Notes under the pieces: model-generated
The model's database searches: none
The model's input: only the letters and a program-made list of their open reading frames with translations
What the model was told of the DNA's origin: nothing
Program-made: the position numbers and the translations under genes
Assembly (NCBI GenBank): GCA_023213315.1
Contig: JAKCPI010010817.1
Coordinates: forward strand, 1 to 64,000
Direction of reading: 5' to 3'
Source of the DNA: Euborellia annulipes
Lineage: Eukaryota > Arthropoda > Insecta > Dermaptera > Anisolabididae
DNA length: 64,000 nt
In this document: one piece after another, positions 32,381 through 43,657 of the stretch
Position numbering within the stretch: the stretch's first letter is position 1
How the letters are laid out: the number at the start of each line of letters is the position of its first letter

Positions 32381-33925
32381 GTAAACCTGAAATCAAGTAT
32401 TATTATTTAAGCCATATTTTCTAATTTTTCAAATGAAATAATAATAAATAGAGAAATTCATATTTTTGCCATTTAACATAACTAATAATTAATTTTCATT
32501 AATAAATAAATTGAATCCCTTTCTCTATCTCGCCCTCCTCTCTCTCTCTCTCTAAATCTTATCTTCATTCTATCCTGCATTTGCATTTAATATGAAGTAA
32601 ATTAATATTGAAATTGGTTTGAGTTTCCTTATCACAGACTCAATTCTAGATCTAAATCAACATTTAGTTGACTCAATTTCTAACTTTCAAAGAACTTGCA
32701 AGTAAATTCTATATTATTGTATATAGCCTACGTATGTAGGATACTTCATATAAAGCAAATTCTATTTTCATGAATAATAAATAAATCAGAGCAATCAAAA
32801 CAAACAATAATGAAATGGAGCTAATCAAAATGTGTGTGATATTCATTTATTAGCTAGCTACCTTTGATAGAAATGGCCAGGGAGAGTGTGACGTCACTCA
32901 ACACGTCTCTCGCTAGAAATACAATATCTATTTATTGATTTTCAAAGATTATTTAATTCCTCCCTCCATAGGTATATATTTTTTTTTATTCCGTAAATTA
33001 AAAAGTCAATCGAAGCGCGATTGCAAATCCCCTCATTAATCTCGATTCGCGCTCTCTTGAATTTAAATCGATTCTTAATTTGCTAAAGGAAATTATGTTC
33101 ATTTATATATGCGTGGGCTGCAAAACAGAAGAATCCAAAAGTGAAGAGTGTTTTTATTATAATATGCAGAATTTTTTCTTTTTATCTTCTCGAATCTCTC
33201 AACAGAGAGACATTTCCAATGTTTGAAAATTTTCATGACTCTTAAGTTCATTTTTCAACCCGATCTAATTTATTGAATATCCATGGAAATCCATATTAAA
33301 ATAATCAGTTAAACCAAGTTTAACTCTGAAATTGCTTCATACTATTGGCACTTAAAATTATTAATATTAATATTGTCTCTTACATATCTAATCTCTCGGA
33401 GGCCACGAGGCGAAAGGGTGAACTGTAGATATCAGAATACTTTTAAGTACCTGTTGCTTGAATTCTAAAAGTTAATTATATGATTAAATAAGAGCCCAGG
33501 TCGTAGTTTGTTATCTAAGACCCAAATTTCTGTATAAGGCTTAAGAGGTGAAATTAGAGAAACACAAGCCTTTAATTTTTGTTAAAAATTATTATTGGAA
33601 CGAAGTTCTTTAACGCGGCTTACGCAGAGTGAAATGGGAGAAAATGTAACGTAACAAAAATGTGTTCCTAACAAAAATGCGTTCTCAGTGCCTGAGCGAC
33701 GGCGGAGGATGGCGAGATTAGCCGAAGCCTTGGCGAGGCCACGCCCATCTTCTCTTTATTTCCTTCTATCTACAGTAGGCAGCGAGCAAGAGGTTACAGT
33801 GGGCTAGACGGCCGGAGGGCTTTCCGTCTATTTAAATAATATATTAAATTATATTCTGAGTTGAAGAAAAGCGTGAGGAACTTCGTTCCTGCCGGGGGTC
33901 CCACGACCCCACACGTTTTCTTTTT
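32381..33925. other. Largely unique intergenic DNA
   Basis: No repeat family recognised. A patch at about 33000-33070 (GCGCGATTGCAAATCCCCTC, then TTAATCTCGATTCGCGC) and a richer block at about 33600-33830 stand out in composition. No ORF with recognisable domains. These could be regulatory, but nothing proves it. Confidence 0.35.
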
Positions 33926-33929
33926 AATT

Positions 33930-34140
33930 TTATTTTAATTTTTAATAATTTTTATAAATCATGCCTTTATTAAGTTGCTAACTTCACAAAACTCTCCTTA
34001 TACATCAGATAGCTAATTATATGTGATAAAAATTAATTTTTTTAACACGAAGGTTAAGCATGACCTTGTTTACTATATCGTTGATTTGTTATCTTGCGTA
34101 TAAGTTTGCTAGTTGACTAGAAGTTAAGCAACCGGAACAA
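33930..34140 (+). repeat. Dispersed repeat F, copy 1
   Basis: Matches 58466-58682 in the same orientation: TTAATAATTTTTATAAATCA, GATAGCTAATTATATGTG, CGAAGGTTAAGC, GCTAGTTGACTAGAA, GCAACCGG. Unclassified. Confidence 0.6.
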
Positions 34141-34142
34141 AA

Positions 34143-34592
34143 GGCGGCTACACATCCAACTGTGTAAACTTGACAAGCAGGCATGTGCAAACTTTTTGTA
34201 CCAGTATGCACAAATTCCCTTCGGCACAAGCATGCTTGTGCAAGCAACAGCTTGTGGCGAAAATGAACCTAAAAATCTCAAATTCGGAAGGTTATTTATT
34301 CCAAGATAACAAGAAATACTCAATTGTTTTAAACAGAGACACAATAAATATTTATATTTAAATTGAAATTTTAAATGAATTAATATTTATTAAATAAATA
34401 TCAAATGTCAAGATGTCTATAAAATGGCGGAGAGTTTTGCTTGCGCAAATATGCTTGTGCATGATTAAAATTCAATCGAGCATCAAGCGGCTTGCACAAT
34501 TAAAATGCTTGCGCAAAATTCTCCTGCAGACGCTTGTACAAAAAGCTTGCACGTGCATGCTTGTCAAGTGTGCAGTTATGTATGAAGCAGCC
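34143..34592. mobile_element. Palindromic element rich in TTGTGCAAGC-type words
   Basis: Terminal inverted repeats of about 55 bp: GGCGGCTACACATCCAACTG...CTTTTTGTAC on the left and GTACAAAAAGCTTGCACG...GAAGCAGCC on the right. The interior is rich in CTTGCGCAA and CTTGTGCA. Related sequence flanks the LINE fragment at about 50320-50470 and 50950-51010. No clear target duplication. Confidence 0.6.
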
Positions 34593-35610
34593 TCAAGACA
34601 TCAACAATCAATGTCCCAGTTGTTGTCTATATAGAAAAAATAGAGCAGAGAATTTTGCCACTATGCCCTCTTTCTTTATTCTTTTTAATTTGTATTTACA
34701 AAATTTGAGCATGGAGAGTATTAAGGTATATGCATATGTAGGCCCTTTACAGAACTGTCTTGTTATTGTTATCCTGTTATCTATTTATAGAGAGAGAGAT
34801 CTGCCAGGGATATATACGTAGATACATGTTGTTGATGCATATTACGACCCTCTCTGAAGAGGAGGAGACTGAGTGTTATGAATTAATTAGCCGTAAACGA
34901 ATTAGCGGATTGAATCATCTCTCTCTCTCTCTCTCTCCTGTAACGTGTTGCCGATGGATTTGGCCTCCTCTGGGATCCATTCAGCATCCCTAGTGCCCTT
35001 TAGGGAGCGAGGAATTCGTTGCGCTCCAGTGTCATTTCAAACAGAAGGGCCAATTACCATATATTTGTGCCAGTCAGCCACGAGATGAGATATTATACCA
35101 ATTTTTTATTTGTGGCTATAAAAGACAAAAAAAAAAACCTTTTTTTTCTTTCCCTTTGTCTATTATTCTTCTTAGATATTTATTTCCATCATCAAGTAAA
35201 CGATCATTTACTACAAGGTACTAATGAGATATCCAATAGTGCTGGGTTATCAATCTTTTTGTTTTATTTTATATCAGAAAAGAGAAAAAATACGTAGATG
35301 GAAATTATTGTTCTATAAGGGAATCATGAAGATGCCTTGAGAGCAATCAGCCCCCAGTTAAAGCACCTGTTGCCCCCTCCCCCCCCCCAAATCAGTCAAA
35401 AATCAATTAATAAATAAAAAAGAAATGATATATAACGTTTCACGTTCTATGTATATAATTAATATTAATTAAATATTTTTATGAACTGTTGGAAGTCAGT
35501 TGGAGATAATATTTGTAAGAAAAAAACAATTTTTTCCTACAATGGTATTAAAATATTGGTAATTGCCTAAATATTACAACATATACAGTAGGATGTTTTG
35601 TATTTTGTAT
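34593..35610. other. Intergenic, mostly unique
   Basis: A CT tract lies near 34918-34937. The stretch 34840-35080 is of balanced composition and not obviously repetitive, with no recognisable product. Confidence 0.35.
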
Positions 35611-36135
35611 CAGTGATGGGCAGGTTCGCGATCCTTAGTATTTGAATCCGAAGATCCGATCCAGGATTTTTGGATCTGGACCGAAATCATTTTTGCTCTC
35701 TGGACTTAAGATCGGATGGCTAATCCTTTATGAGCAATCCTTTTTTGATCATTTAGAAAGGATTACTAATCTTTTAAAACTCTCTGCTTAGAACGTCCGT
35801 TAACTTTGATCTAAACCTTTCATCCAAAAGCCTCAAAATGTAAAAATAGATGTTAATTCGGCAATTTCATTTGAAACTAGATAGGAATTCCGGGTCAAAT
35901 CGGATTTATGAATTGCAAGTCCGGATTGGATTTTCGTATCACGGTTCTGGATCTGCGATCCTTTTTCAAAATCGGATCGGATCGTTCGAACTTGCGGATT
36001 AGCTGAATCGGATCGCTAATCCTTTGGCAGCAGCCGGATCGGATTAGTGGATCGGATCGTCCGCACTGGCCGGATCTGCGGATTGGATCGCTAATTCTTT
36101 TTAAAGGTGGAATTTTATCGACCTCCACCCGGAAA
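35611..36135. mobile_element. GGATC-rich repeat with a hAT-like left end
   Basis: Starts CAGTGATGGGCAGG, a hAT-type terminus. It consists mainly of degenerate GGATCCGAT and GGATCGGAT words, most dense at 35900-36090. No matching right terminus was found before the palindrome at 36139. Confidence 0.45.
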
Positions 36136-36138
36136 TAC

Positions 36139-36665
36139 CCGTGCCGGTAAGCAGTTGAAATTTATTGGGCTTTTCCGACAATAATAGAACGTTACTTTTA
36201 GAAATTTCTTTGTAAAATTATAAAATTTGGTATACTTATGTTTGTGGGGACGCTGAGCTCAAATTTGCTGTCAAAAATTCATTTTTGACAATCCTAGCTG
36301 TCAAAACTGTCATCAATTTAAACCAATGTAAGAATTTTTTTAAAATATTGTTATGTTTTGTAATTTCATAGTTTTTCAAGTTTTTCCGAGTCGCTGATTT
36401 AATGTCTAAATTTCATTTCTGACAGTTCCAGTTATCAAAAAATGATATTTTGGTCAAACAGTGATATTTTTTTATTTTATTTATTATTCAAAATGAAAAA
36501 AATGAATTTTTGACAGCAAATTCGAGCTCAGCGTCACCACAAACGTAAGTATACAAAGTTTCATAATTTTACAAAGAAATTTTTTAAAGGAACATTTGAA
36601 AGTCTATTATTGTCAAAAAAGCTCATTTAAAACGCGTGTTAAATTTCAACTGCCTACTGGCACGG
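36139..36665. mobile_element. Palindromic element with CCGTGCC ends
   Basis: Arms of about 150-160 bp: CCGTGCCGGTAAGCAGTTGA on the left, CAACTGCCTACTGGCACGG on the right; inner arm GAGCTCAAATTTGCTGTC against GACAGCAAATTCGAGCTC. The spacer carries repeated CTGTCA/TGACAG words. No clear target duplication. Non-coding. Confidence 0.7.
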
Positions 36666-37200
36666 TTTATTTTGTTTGGAAAAATCAGAATTAATTTAGG
36701 GCTCATTTTCTCGTATTTAGTTAAAAAGAAGCGGTTTGACCTCATTTTTTTTTCTGAGGGAAAATGATACCAGTAGAGAAAAAAGAAGCCAGCTAGCTAG
36801 TAATGACATTGAATATAAATACATATATATATTTTAAATATACCCGTACATATAACATTTTCAATCTTTTGAGGATTTTTTTTCCTCCGAGTTTATTTTG
36901 ACTTTGAAAAGAGTTTGTTGTCCAGCAAAGAGAGATAAGTCTGAGATTAATGTGTTGGTGATGTTGAATTTATGAATAGAAACTCAAAACGAATAAAAAA
37001 AAGAAGATTATTGGGGACAGTGAAAAAAAAAAAAACATTTATAAGATTAAACTCGGTTACATACAAATATTAAATAACTTTTTTTCTAACTTGGATTAAT
37101 TATTTAGTAAATTTTTTTTTTTTTTTTTTGAAAGCTACCTATCCCCTCAATAAAAATTGAAAGCAATCGATCAGACAGCTGTTTTATAACCGAAAAGACA
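36666..37200. other. Intergenic, no gene
   Basis: AT-rich with A/T runs. Nothing recognised. Confidence 0.4.
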
Positions 37201-37202
37201 TC

Positions 37203-37372
37203 CCTAACAGCACAAAATATTGGAGCAATGTTGCAGAAATATTGCGAATCTTGGCAACATTGCAGCGGCAATATTCCAAACTAGCAATATTGCTGTTTGA
37301 GCTGCAATATTGCATCAATGTTGCTGCAATATTGTCAATATTGAGCAAGATTGCAATATTTTGTGCTGTGTG
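37203..37372. mobile_element. CAATATTGC-rich palindromic element
   Basis: Ends ACAGCACAAAATATTG and CAATATTTTGTGCTGT are inverted copies. Between them AATATTGC and CAACATTGC words recur about every 10-20 bp. About 170 bp, non-coding, with no clear target duplication. Confidence 0.6.
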
Positions 37373-37504
37373 GGATTATATGGACAATGATATCGATAAA
37401 GAACCAAGCGCCATTATGATTGAAATTGAGATAAGACCGCCATTTTGTAGGGAAAAAGAAGATCTACCACATTATTTAAATCACAACATTATTACTCTGT
37501 GTAC

Positions 37505-37627
37505 TTTTTTTTTTTTTTAAACACTCACACTTTTTTCTCATTCACGCTCACATTCATACACAAATCCACACAGTCTTTTTGGCAACTTAAGCCTAACTAA
37601 TGTCTTTGATTATTATCAGGTATGTTT
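37505..37627 (-). mobile_element. SINE1 3' fragment
   Basis: Minus-oriented tail and 3' body only: AAACACTCACACTTTTTTCT and CACAGTCTTTTTGGCAACTT. The tRNA-like head is missing. Confidence 0.7.
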
Positions 37628-38907
37628 AGTTTTAGACGCAATTCAGATGCAAATAAGAACGAACGCGCCCTCTCTCTATGGCTATAAAATTTTTAATTAC
37701 TAAAAGTTAAAAAAAAATAAATAATAGTTTATCGGAAAAACAATTTAGTAACAAGCCCAGCCAGCCATCGTTTTAGATTTGATAAAATTAATTACTTTTT
37801 AGAAAGTTTTCGTTTTGTATGAATGAAAATTTATTACAGCTTACACAGACAGACAGACGTACTTACGTTTTAAACAATTTTCAAAAAAAAAAAAATCTTG
37901 TTTTATATGATATAATAAATTACTAAAACTTTTAATTATATAAAATATAAAATTAACCTTTTTGTAACTCATTACAAGTTACTCTCTCTCTTTTTTGCTT
38001 GTTGATTAGACTAATTTCCATTTTGGCGACAAATTCACTTACTTTGTGCACTTGTTTTTTTTTTTTTTTTTTTTTCGTCTCTATCTCTCTTTTTTTTTTT
38101 ACTAACCCGCTTTGAACGTGTTATCACGTACGACAGACATCATTTTACTCAAACCAAGTCGTCGTTTTCGTTTCTTTCTTTATTTCCTTTCTCCCTGTAA
38201 CTTTTTCTTTTGAGAGTATCAACAAGTGGTCCGTGCCCCACCTGCGCATTGATCTAAATGAATTTTCTAACTATTATCGGGAGGAGACTCGACGCCGAGT
38301 CTTGATTTATGAATCCCTCGCTCTCTTTTACTTTTTTTTTTTTTTTTTTCATTAAATTGAAAATGTTTAAAGAAATTCCATGATAAAAAAAATATGGAGA
38401 GTCTTATTGAATGAAAATTTCGGTGGCGTAACTAGGATCTGCCCCTGTGGGGGGATTTATGGTCTTTTTCGGCATCGAAGGCCATTTAGACCCCGTGGTC
38501 TATTTATTTCAATTGAATTGGTAGCCAATTCAATTGAAATAAATTGTCGCATGAGAAGGTCCCTTGTCTTTAACTGTTAAAAATATTATTGTATTATTTT
38601 TGCTTTGGTTTTTTTTTTCTTTTATTGTACTGTCTTTGCTGTGATTTTGTTTTATTACTGTATTACCATTTTTATATATATATTTTATATGAATTAGTGA
38701 TAAATTGTAATTTTATATGTATATATGTATTGTGAGGGATGGCGGTGTGGCCTTACCCTGAAAAAAAAAAAAAAAAAAACTTAAAAAATTCAATTCTCAA
38801 GACTGCAAAAAGCATTTGAGTCAGTTTTCTCGTTCTAATTCACGGATTTTCTATGTGAGTGTGGGATTATGAAAGATGCCAAAGAGTTATCCAACAAAAT
38901 GAGGAGT
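37628..38907. other. Intergenic with minor repeat traces
   Basis: Around 38418-38450 a GGTGGCGTAACTAGGATCTG-type edge resembles G-run MITE ends. Around 38462-38580 TTTTTCGGCATCGAAGGCCA resembles the SINE-C 3' end. Otherwise AT-rich with T runs; no gene. Confidence 0.4.
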
Positions 38908-39087
38908 CAATGGCTAAGCCGGCTAAGCTGAGGATTACAGAGTCTTAACACGGCTCGGGTTCGGATCCAGCTTGCCGCAAATAATTCAAACATCCTGCCG
39001 AAGTCTCCTCTTAGGGTAGGAAAGGGGGATAGCCCCAAGTGGTATCATAAAGGGCCTGAGTGTGTTCCTTCTCTGGGACCTAACCTA
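38908..39087 (+). mobile_element. SINE3, plus-strand copy
   Basis: CAATGGCTAAGCCGGCTAAG, then ACACGGCTCGGGTTCGGATC (B box), then CCGAAGTCTCCTCTTAGGGT, ending GGGACCTAACCT. It matches the TSD-defined copy at 5443-5657, with a shorter AACCT tail. Confidence 0.8.
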
Positions 39088-39315
39088 TCCATCCAAATTC
39101 TGGCTGGATATATACTAATATTGTTTATTAATATTAAAATTAAATTTTTCAAATTAGCGTAAAGATCGGCCGTAACTTTGTGAACACCCCAAATATTAAC
39201 ATTAACATATAAGGGCATTTATTTGGTTTCATCACTCCAAAATTTATAAACAGAAAAATATTTATATTTTGTTACCATGACAACCATTTCTCCTATCTTT
39301 CCTATGAAGTACAAG

Positions 39316-39497
39316 TTTTTTTTTTTTTTTTTTTTTTTAAGTCATTTCGGCTGCAGAGGCCATTTGACTTATATGAATCATCTTATATTTATTATTTATT
39401 TAAATACATGTATCGATGGCTTCCGGCGGGCGTTCAATGGTCTTGTTTTTCGGGGGCCCCTATCCCGATTTTCAGCACCACTTGGCGTTGCTTAACA
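39316..39497 (-). mobile_element. SINE-C with 12-bp TSD
   Basis: Flanked by ATGAAGTACAAG (39304-39315, 39498-39509), which defines a 182-bp unit ending in a run of about 22 A on the minus strand. The head, TGTTAAGCAACGCCAAGTGG, may derive from 5S rRNA (compare the copy at 20549). The 3' part is AAATGGCCTCTGCAGCCGAA. Confidence 0.75.
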
Positions 39498-39907
39498 ATG
39501 AAGTACAAGAGTAAAGTGTGCTTCATTGGATTTCAATGGCAAAATGGGGATATGCATTTTAAAGAGCATATAAAAAATAATTGATTTATGAATTTTAATC
39601 AAAATCGTTGGAGTGAATTTTGAGAAAATCGAAAAAAAAAAAAAGTGCATCAGTAAAGTACTAGTATTTTTTGGCCGATTTTGATTTTCACGCTCCAGGG
39701 GGGTGTCTAACTTAAATATTAAATTTCAACCACCTAGCTCAATTCCTTCATGCTTTAAATTGAACACACACACAGACACACATAGAGACAGACAGACCAA
39801 GTCGCGAAAAGCACTTTTTTGGATTCAGGGGACCTCAAAACGTGAAGATTCAACAAAATCTCGACATTGAATTTTTGACAAAAACCCAATACTTTCTATC
39901 TCTCTAT

Positions 39908-40097
39908 CAGGGCCGGATCTAGGGGGGGGCAGTGGGTGCGTGTGCCCCGGGCGGCAGATATCAAGGGAGGCGGCCTTTAAAGTAAGATTTACTAAAAAAA
40001 AAGGTAAAATGATATGAATTTTGTAAAGAAAAATTTAAGGAGTGGGCGGAAAATTAAATTTGCCCCCCCCCTAAAAAATCTCATAGTTCCGGCCCTG
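39908..40097. mobile_element. G-run hAT-like MITE, copy 3
   Basis: Flanked by CTCTCTAT (39900-39907, 40098-40105). Ends CAGGGCCGGATCTAGGGGGG and (right) ATAGTTCCGGCCCTG. 190 bp, non-coding. Confidence 0.85.
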
Positions 40098-40227
40098 CTC
40101 TCTATGTATATTAACATAGAATTTGTATGAAATAAAAAAAAAATCACTTCCAAAGGTATTAAATTTTTAATTTTAAAAAGTTTGTTTTTTATTACTGTGG
40201 TGCTTGCAATTGAGTTGATGGACGTTC

Positions 40228-40468
40228 TTCTTCTCTCCTCGCCTTGTCCCGCGATGCGGGGTCGGCGGACCTTACTCTTTCCCCCAACCCTATCATACGT
40301 TTTTACGACCGGAAGAAATAGGACAGGCCGGCCCGTCGCACGGTCTGACGCCTGTTGAAAAGAGGAAGGAAGAGACAGACATTTAAAGAACTGAAGGGCT
40401 GCCTGTCCCAGCTCGGGCAGCTCGTGGTCGCCATCCACGTACCCACAAGATGTGGGCCCCTGAGCAAT
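40228..40468 (-). mobile_element. Retroposon with GAA-type tail, probably a LINE 3' end
   Basis: Flanked by GAGTTGATGGACGTTC (40212-40227) and GAGTTTATGGACGTTC (40469-40484), a 16-bp duplication with one mismatch. On the minus strand it ends CGCGGGACAAGGCGAGGAGA then GAAGAA. No pol III boxes were seen, so a 5'-truncated RTE-like LINE 3' end is the best guess. The long minus-strand frame across it is accidental. Confidence 0.6.
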
Positions 40469-40497
40469 GAGTTTATGGACGTTCAAAAACGAGAAAT

Positions 40498-41510
40498 AAA
40501 CCCTAATACATGACCCAGTTAATTTTTAAAACAATATTTTGGCCTAGGGGATGAAAATTTATAGAAAAAAATGAACTTGACCCTTTTTTGACACGGTTAA
40601 TAAGCTCTTTTCAAATGTCCTAATGTCGTGCAACAGTTCTGAAATATTTTCATTTTAATAGAGTTTCTACTTTTGGTTTTCTTAATTTAATTTTAACACA
40701 ATTTCTGGTAGAAACATTTTCTTGCTACTCTCTTTCATCAAGGGTTGTTTTTGGTGAGCTATAATTTGTTTTCATCTAATTTAATTTTATCTAACAACAA
40801 ATACAATAAAAAATCCTTTTGAAAATTCTAATCTCTCACTTCGCTTTTCTTTTTCTTTATCTAAATTATTTCTAGCCAGGCTCTTATTTTTTTCTCCTTT
40901 TAAATTCCGTATTAAAAATCGATGCCATTAACTCTGGAGAGAGAGATCGTCTCGTTTAAACTTTAACCTTCATTTATTTATAAACTAAAAAGAGGTTTGT
41001 ATAATAAAATTTAATAAATATTTAATATCACAACCCCCCCCCCCCGAATACAAAATTTATTTCATTAATTCAACTAAATAAAACCAGAGGTTGTTTAATA
41101 ATTAATATAGAGCGATAGAACCTTTCTAATGAATTTGGCCCCATCTTAATTAATAATCCTCTCCTAATTGATTAATATTAACTTAATAACGCTATTATTG
41201 ATATTGAGGTCAATTATAAATAAATTCCCATGATGGTCCGTCCTGATTAAACCGCAAAATTATCTCGTATAAAGGTAGGCAGGTGCATTTAAAGGAGAGA
41301 GATCATTTTCCAATTAATTCAAAAGACCGAGTCTTTCTTCAACCAGGCTTAATCTCGAATGCTGAATAAAATAAGACTAATAGTAGAGAAGTATTGTATA
41401 TCGCTTGCTTGAATAAAATAGTGGCACAATTTAAAAATGAGAAATTGTTGTACGAGAGATAAGGAGTCTGTGATTTTTAAGATTCAAATTTTACAAAAAG
41501 CTAATAATTT
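40498..41510. other. Intergenic; possible homeodomain-type sites
   Basis: Mostly unique. The segment at 41095-41330 contains CTAATTGATTAATATTAAC; TAATTGATTA (41165-41174) fits the palindromic paired-class P2 homeodomain site. A C run lies at 41035-41045. No gene. Confidence 0.3.
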
Positions 41511-41665
41511 TTACTTTCTCTTACCTATGTATATATGTAATATATATATAGAGAGAAAGTATTGGATTCATGTCAAAAATTCGATGTCGAGATTTTGATG
41601 GATATACACGTTTTGAAGACCCCTGAATCCAAAAAAGTGGTTTTCTCGACATGGTCTGTCTGTGT

Positions 41666-42039
41666 TAGGATCCGACCGAATATTCGGTTTCGTTTACGGC
41701 TTCGGCCAGTTTCGGCCGTAGTTTCGGTTTCGGCCAAAAAGTAGCCGAAACCTGAGTCTGAAAAGATGGGATGAGACTCGCATGCAAAAAAAAAAAAGGT
41801 AAAATAATTTACACTTGAGGGAGAAAAAAATTTAGTCTCCCTAAAATGATTTTCACGGGATGGGAAAAAAATTTTCCACAGGGCGGAAAAAATTTCAAAA
41901 AAAAAAAAAAAAAAAAGTAAAATGATATGAATGTTTTATAGAAAATACAAGTTTCGGTTTCGGTTTCGGCCGAAACTAAGATTGAGGCCGAATTTTCGGT
42001 TTCGGTTTCGGCTGAAAATCTTGTTTCGGTCGGACCCTA
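41666..42039. mobile_element. TTTCGG-rich hAT-like MITE, copy 2
   Basis: TSD GTCTGTGT (41658-41665, 42040-42047). Ends TAGGATCCGACCGAA and GGTCGGACCCTA. The interior is dominated by CGGTTTCGG words. 374 bp. Confidence 0.9.
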
Positions 42040-42146
42040 GTCTGTGTTCAATTTTAAGCATGAAGGAATTGAGCTAGGAGGTTGAAATTTTATATTTAAG
42101 TTAAGCACCCCCCTGGAGAGTGAAAATAAGCTTTTAATCAAAATTA

Positions 42147-42544
42147 TAGGAACCGACCGAATATTCGGCTTCGGTTACGGTTTCGGCCAGTTTCGGCCAA
42201 AAATCATGGTTTCGGCCGTAGTTTCGGTTTCGGCCAAAAAGTGGCCGAACCTTTCGGCCGGCCGAAACCAGAGTCTGAAAAAATGGGATGAGACTCGCAT
42301 GCAAAAAAAATAAAAAAGGTCAAATAATTTGCTCTTGAGGGAGAAAAAAATTTAGTCTCCCTAAAAAAAGGTAAAATGATTTTCACGGGAGGGAAAAAAA
42401 AATTCAAAAAAAAAAGGTAAAATGAAAAAAAATTTTATAGGAAATAGAAGTTTCGGTTTCGGTTACGGTTTCGGCCGAAACTAAGGTTGAGGCCGAATAT
42501 TCGGTTTCGGTTTCGGCTGAAAATCTTGTTTCGGTCGGACCCTA
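42147..42544. mobile_element. TTTCGG-rich hAT-like MITE, copy 3
   Basis: TSD CAAAATTA (42139-42146, 42545-42552). Ends TAGGAACCGACCGAA and GGTCGGACCCTA. 398 bp. It lies in the same Family A copy as copy 2, 107 bp away. Confidence 0.9.
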
Positions 42545-43284
42545 CAAAATTAGCCAAAGAGTACTAGTACTTTACTGATGTACTTTTTCAGTTTTTTTTT
42601 TTTTTTTTTTTTTTTTTTCTCAAAATCTGCTCCAACAATTGTGATTAAAATTCAAAAATCAATTATTCTTTAGATGCTCTTTAAAATGTATATTCTCATT
42701 TTGCTATTGAAATCTTTTGAAGACCACTTTACTCTTGTAATTCATAGAAAAGATAGGAGAAATGGTTGCCATGGTAACAAAATATAAATATTCTCCCATG
42801 TATATAAATTTTACATCTTGAATTCAATACCGTACCCTGTTGAAAACTAAATATATCTCGACACAAAAAAAAATCTGGTGTGACAAGCACAGAACACAAC
42901 TTTCAATTACCGAAGCTAAGAGAAAGCTGTGTGTTGTGCGAGCAGTAACACCAGATTTTTTAAGTTATATTATTGATTGACCATCAATAATATAGCTTAA
43001 AAAATAAAAACTGTGTTTTTATTTTTTTTTTCGACCGAACATCACTCATAGATGAAAGAAGCTACATAGTCAACTTATATCTAAAAATGGTTAATAGATG
43101 ATGTTGAATGTTTATGGTTTAAATAAAAAGTATATATATGTTTCGAAATAATTTTATAGTTTTGAATTAGCTATTTGTTTGGCGTTAAAAGAAAAGAAGT
43201 ATGAGACTCGTTGGGAAAATATTGATTATTATTACAACATATAAAATTATGAATTATGAAATCAAACAATATGTCTATTGATTT

Positions 43285-43650
43285 AAGGCTCAAACAGACA
43301 GAACGCGAAATTCGCGTCGCTTGGCGTTTTTTCAACGCCGCGAAAGGGCGCGAAATGTTGTATAAGGCAAGACTGTATCATCCCCGTCACACAGGGGGCG
43401 AACTTACGCGGCGTAAACGCTCTCTTTCGCGCGACAGCTTTTTTCGAGTTGTACAAATTTACAACTCCTTCGCGCGAACAGGCGAACTATCATCAAGATG
43501 AGTGATGTTAATGAAAAATATACATATACACAATACCGGATCGTACGCCCAGACAACGCTGCCTGTGTGGCTTAGCAAAAACGCCTTTCGTCGCGAAATG
43601 CGCGCGTAGCCTGAGCGTCGCGAATTTCGCGTTCTGTCTGTTTGAGCCTT
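43285..43650. mobile_element. CGCG-rich palindromic element
   Basis: Long imperfect inverted ends: AAGGCTCAAACAGACAGAAC, then GCGAAATTCGCG, against CGCGAATTTCGCGTTCTG, then TCTGTTTGAGCCTT. Flanks read TATTGATTT and TATTGATCA, possibly a 9-bp duplication with two mismatches (Mutator-like) or 7 bp. Very rich in CG dinucleotides compared with its surroundings. An internal open frame is a by-product. Confidence 0.7.
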
Positions 43651-43657
43651 TATTGAT

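Larger units (their letters stand above)
39248..40118 (-). mobile_element. Family A copy carrying SINE-C and a hAT-like MITE
   Basis: The body starts at AAAATATTTATATTTTGTTA (no terminal hairpin). It is interrupted after CTATGAAGTACAAG by SINE-C, continues to a terminus at ACTTTCTATCTCTCTAT, and is interrupted there by the G-run MITE at 39908. Confidence 0.75.
41512..42961 (+). mobile_element. Family A, short form, with two hAT-like MITEs inside
   Basis: Runs from TACTTTCTCTTACC to the terminal hairpin (about 42872-42961; CTGGTGTGACAAGCACAGAA...GAGCAGTAACACCAG). MITEs at 41666-42039 and 42147-42544 sit in the microsatellite site and in the AATCAAAAT segment. Without them the element is about 680 bp. 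Confidence 0.85.

Noticed and set aside
39992..40486. 164-codon minus-strand frame
   Set aside because: It spans the edge of a MITE, AT-rich filler and a TSD-bounded retroposon; no domain is recognisable and it crosses insertion boundaries.
43256..43501. Arg-rich 81-codon frame
   Set aside because: Produced by CGCG-rich palindromic element sequence; no homology recognised.
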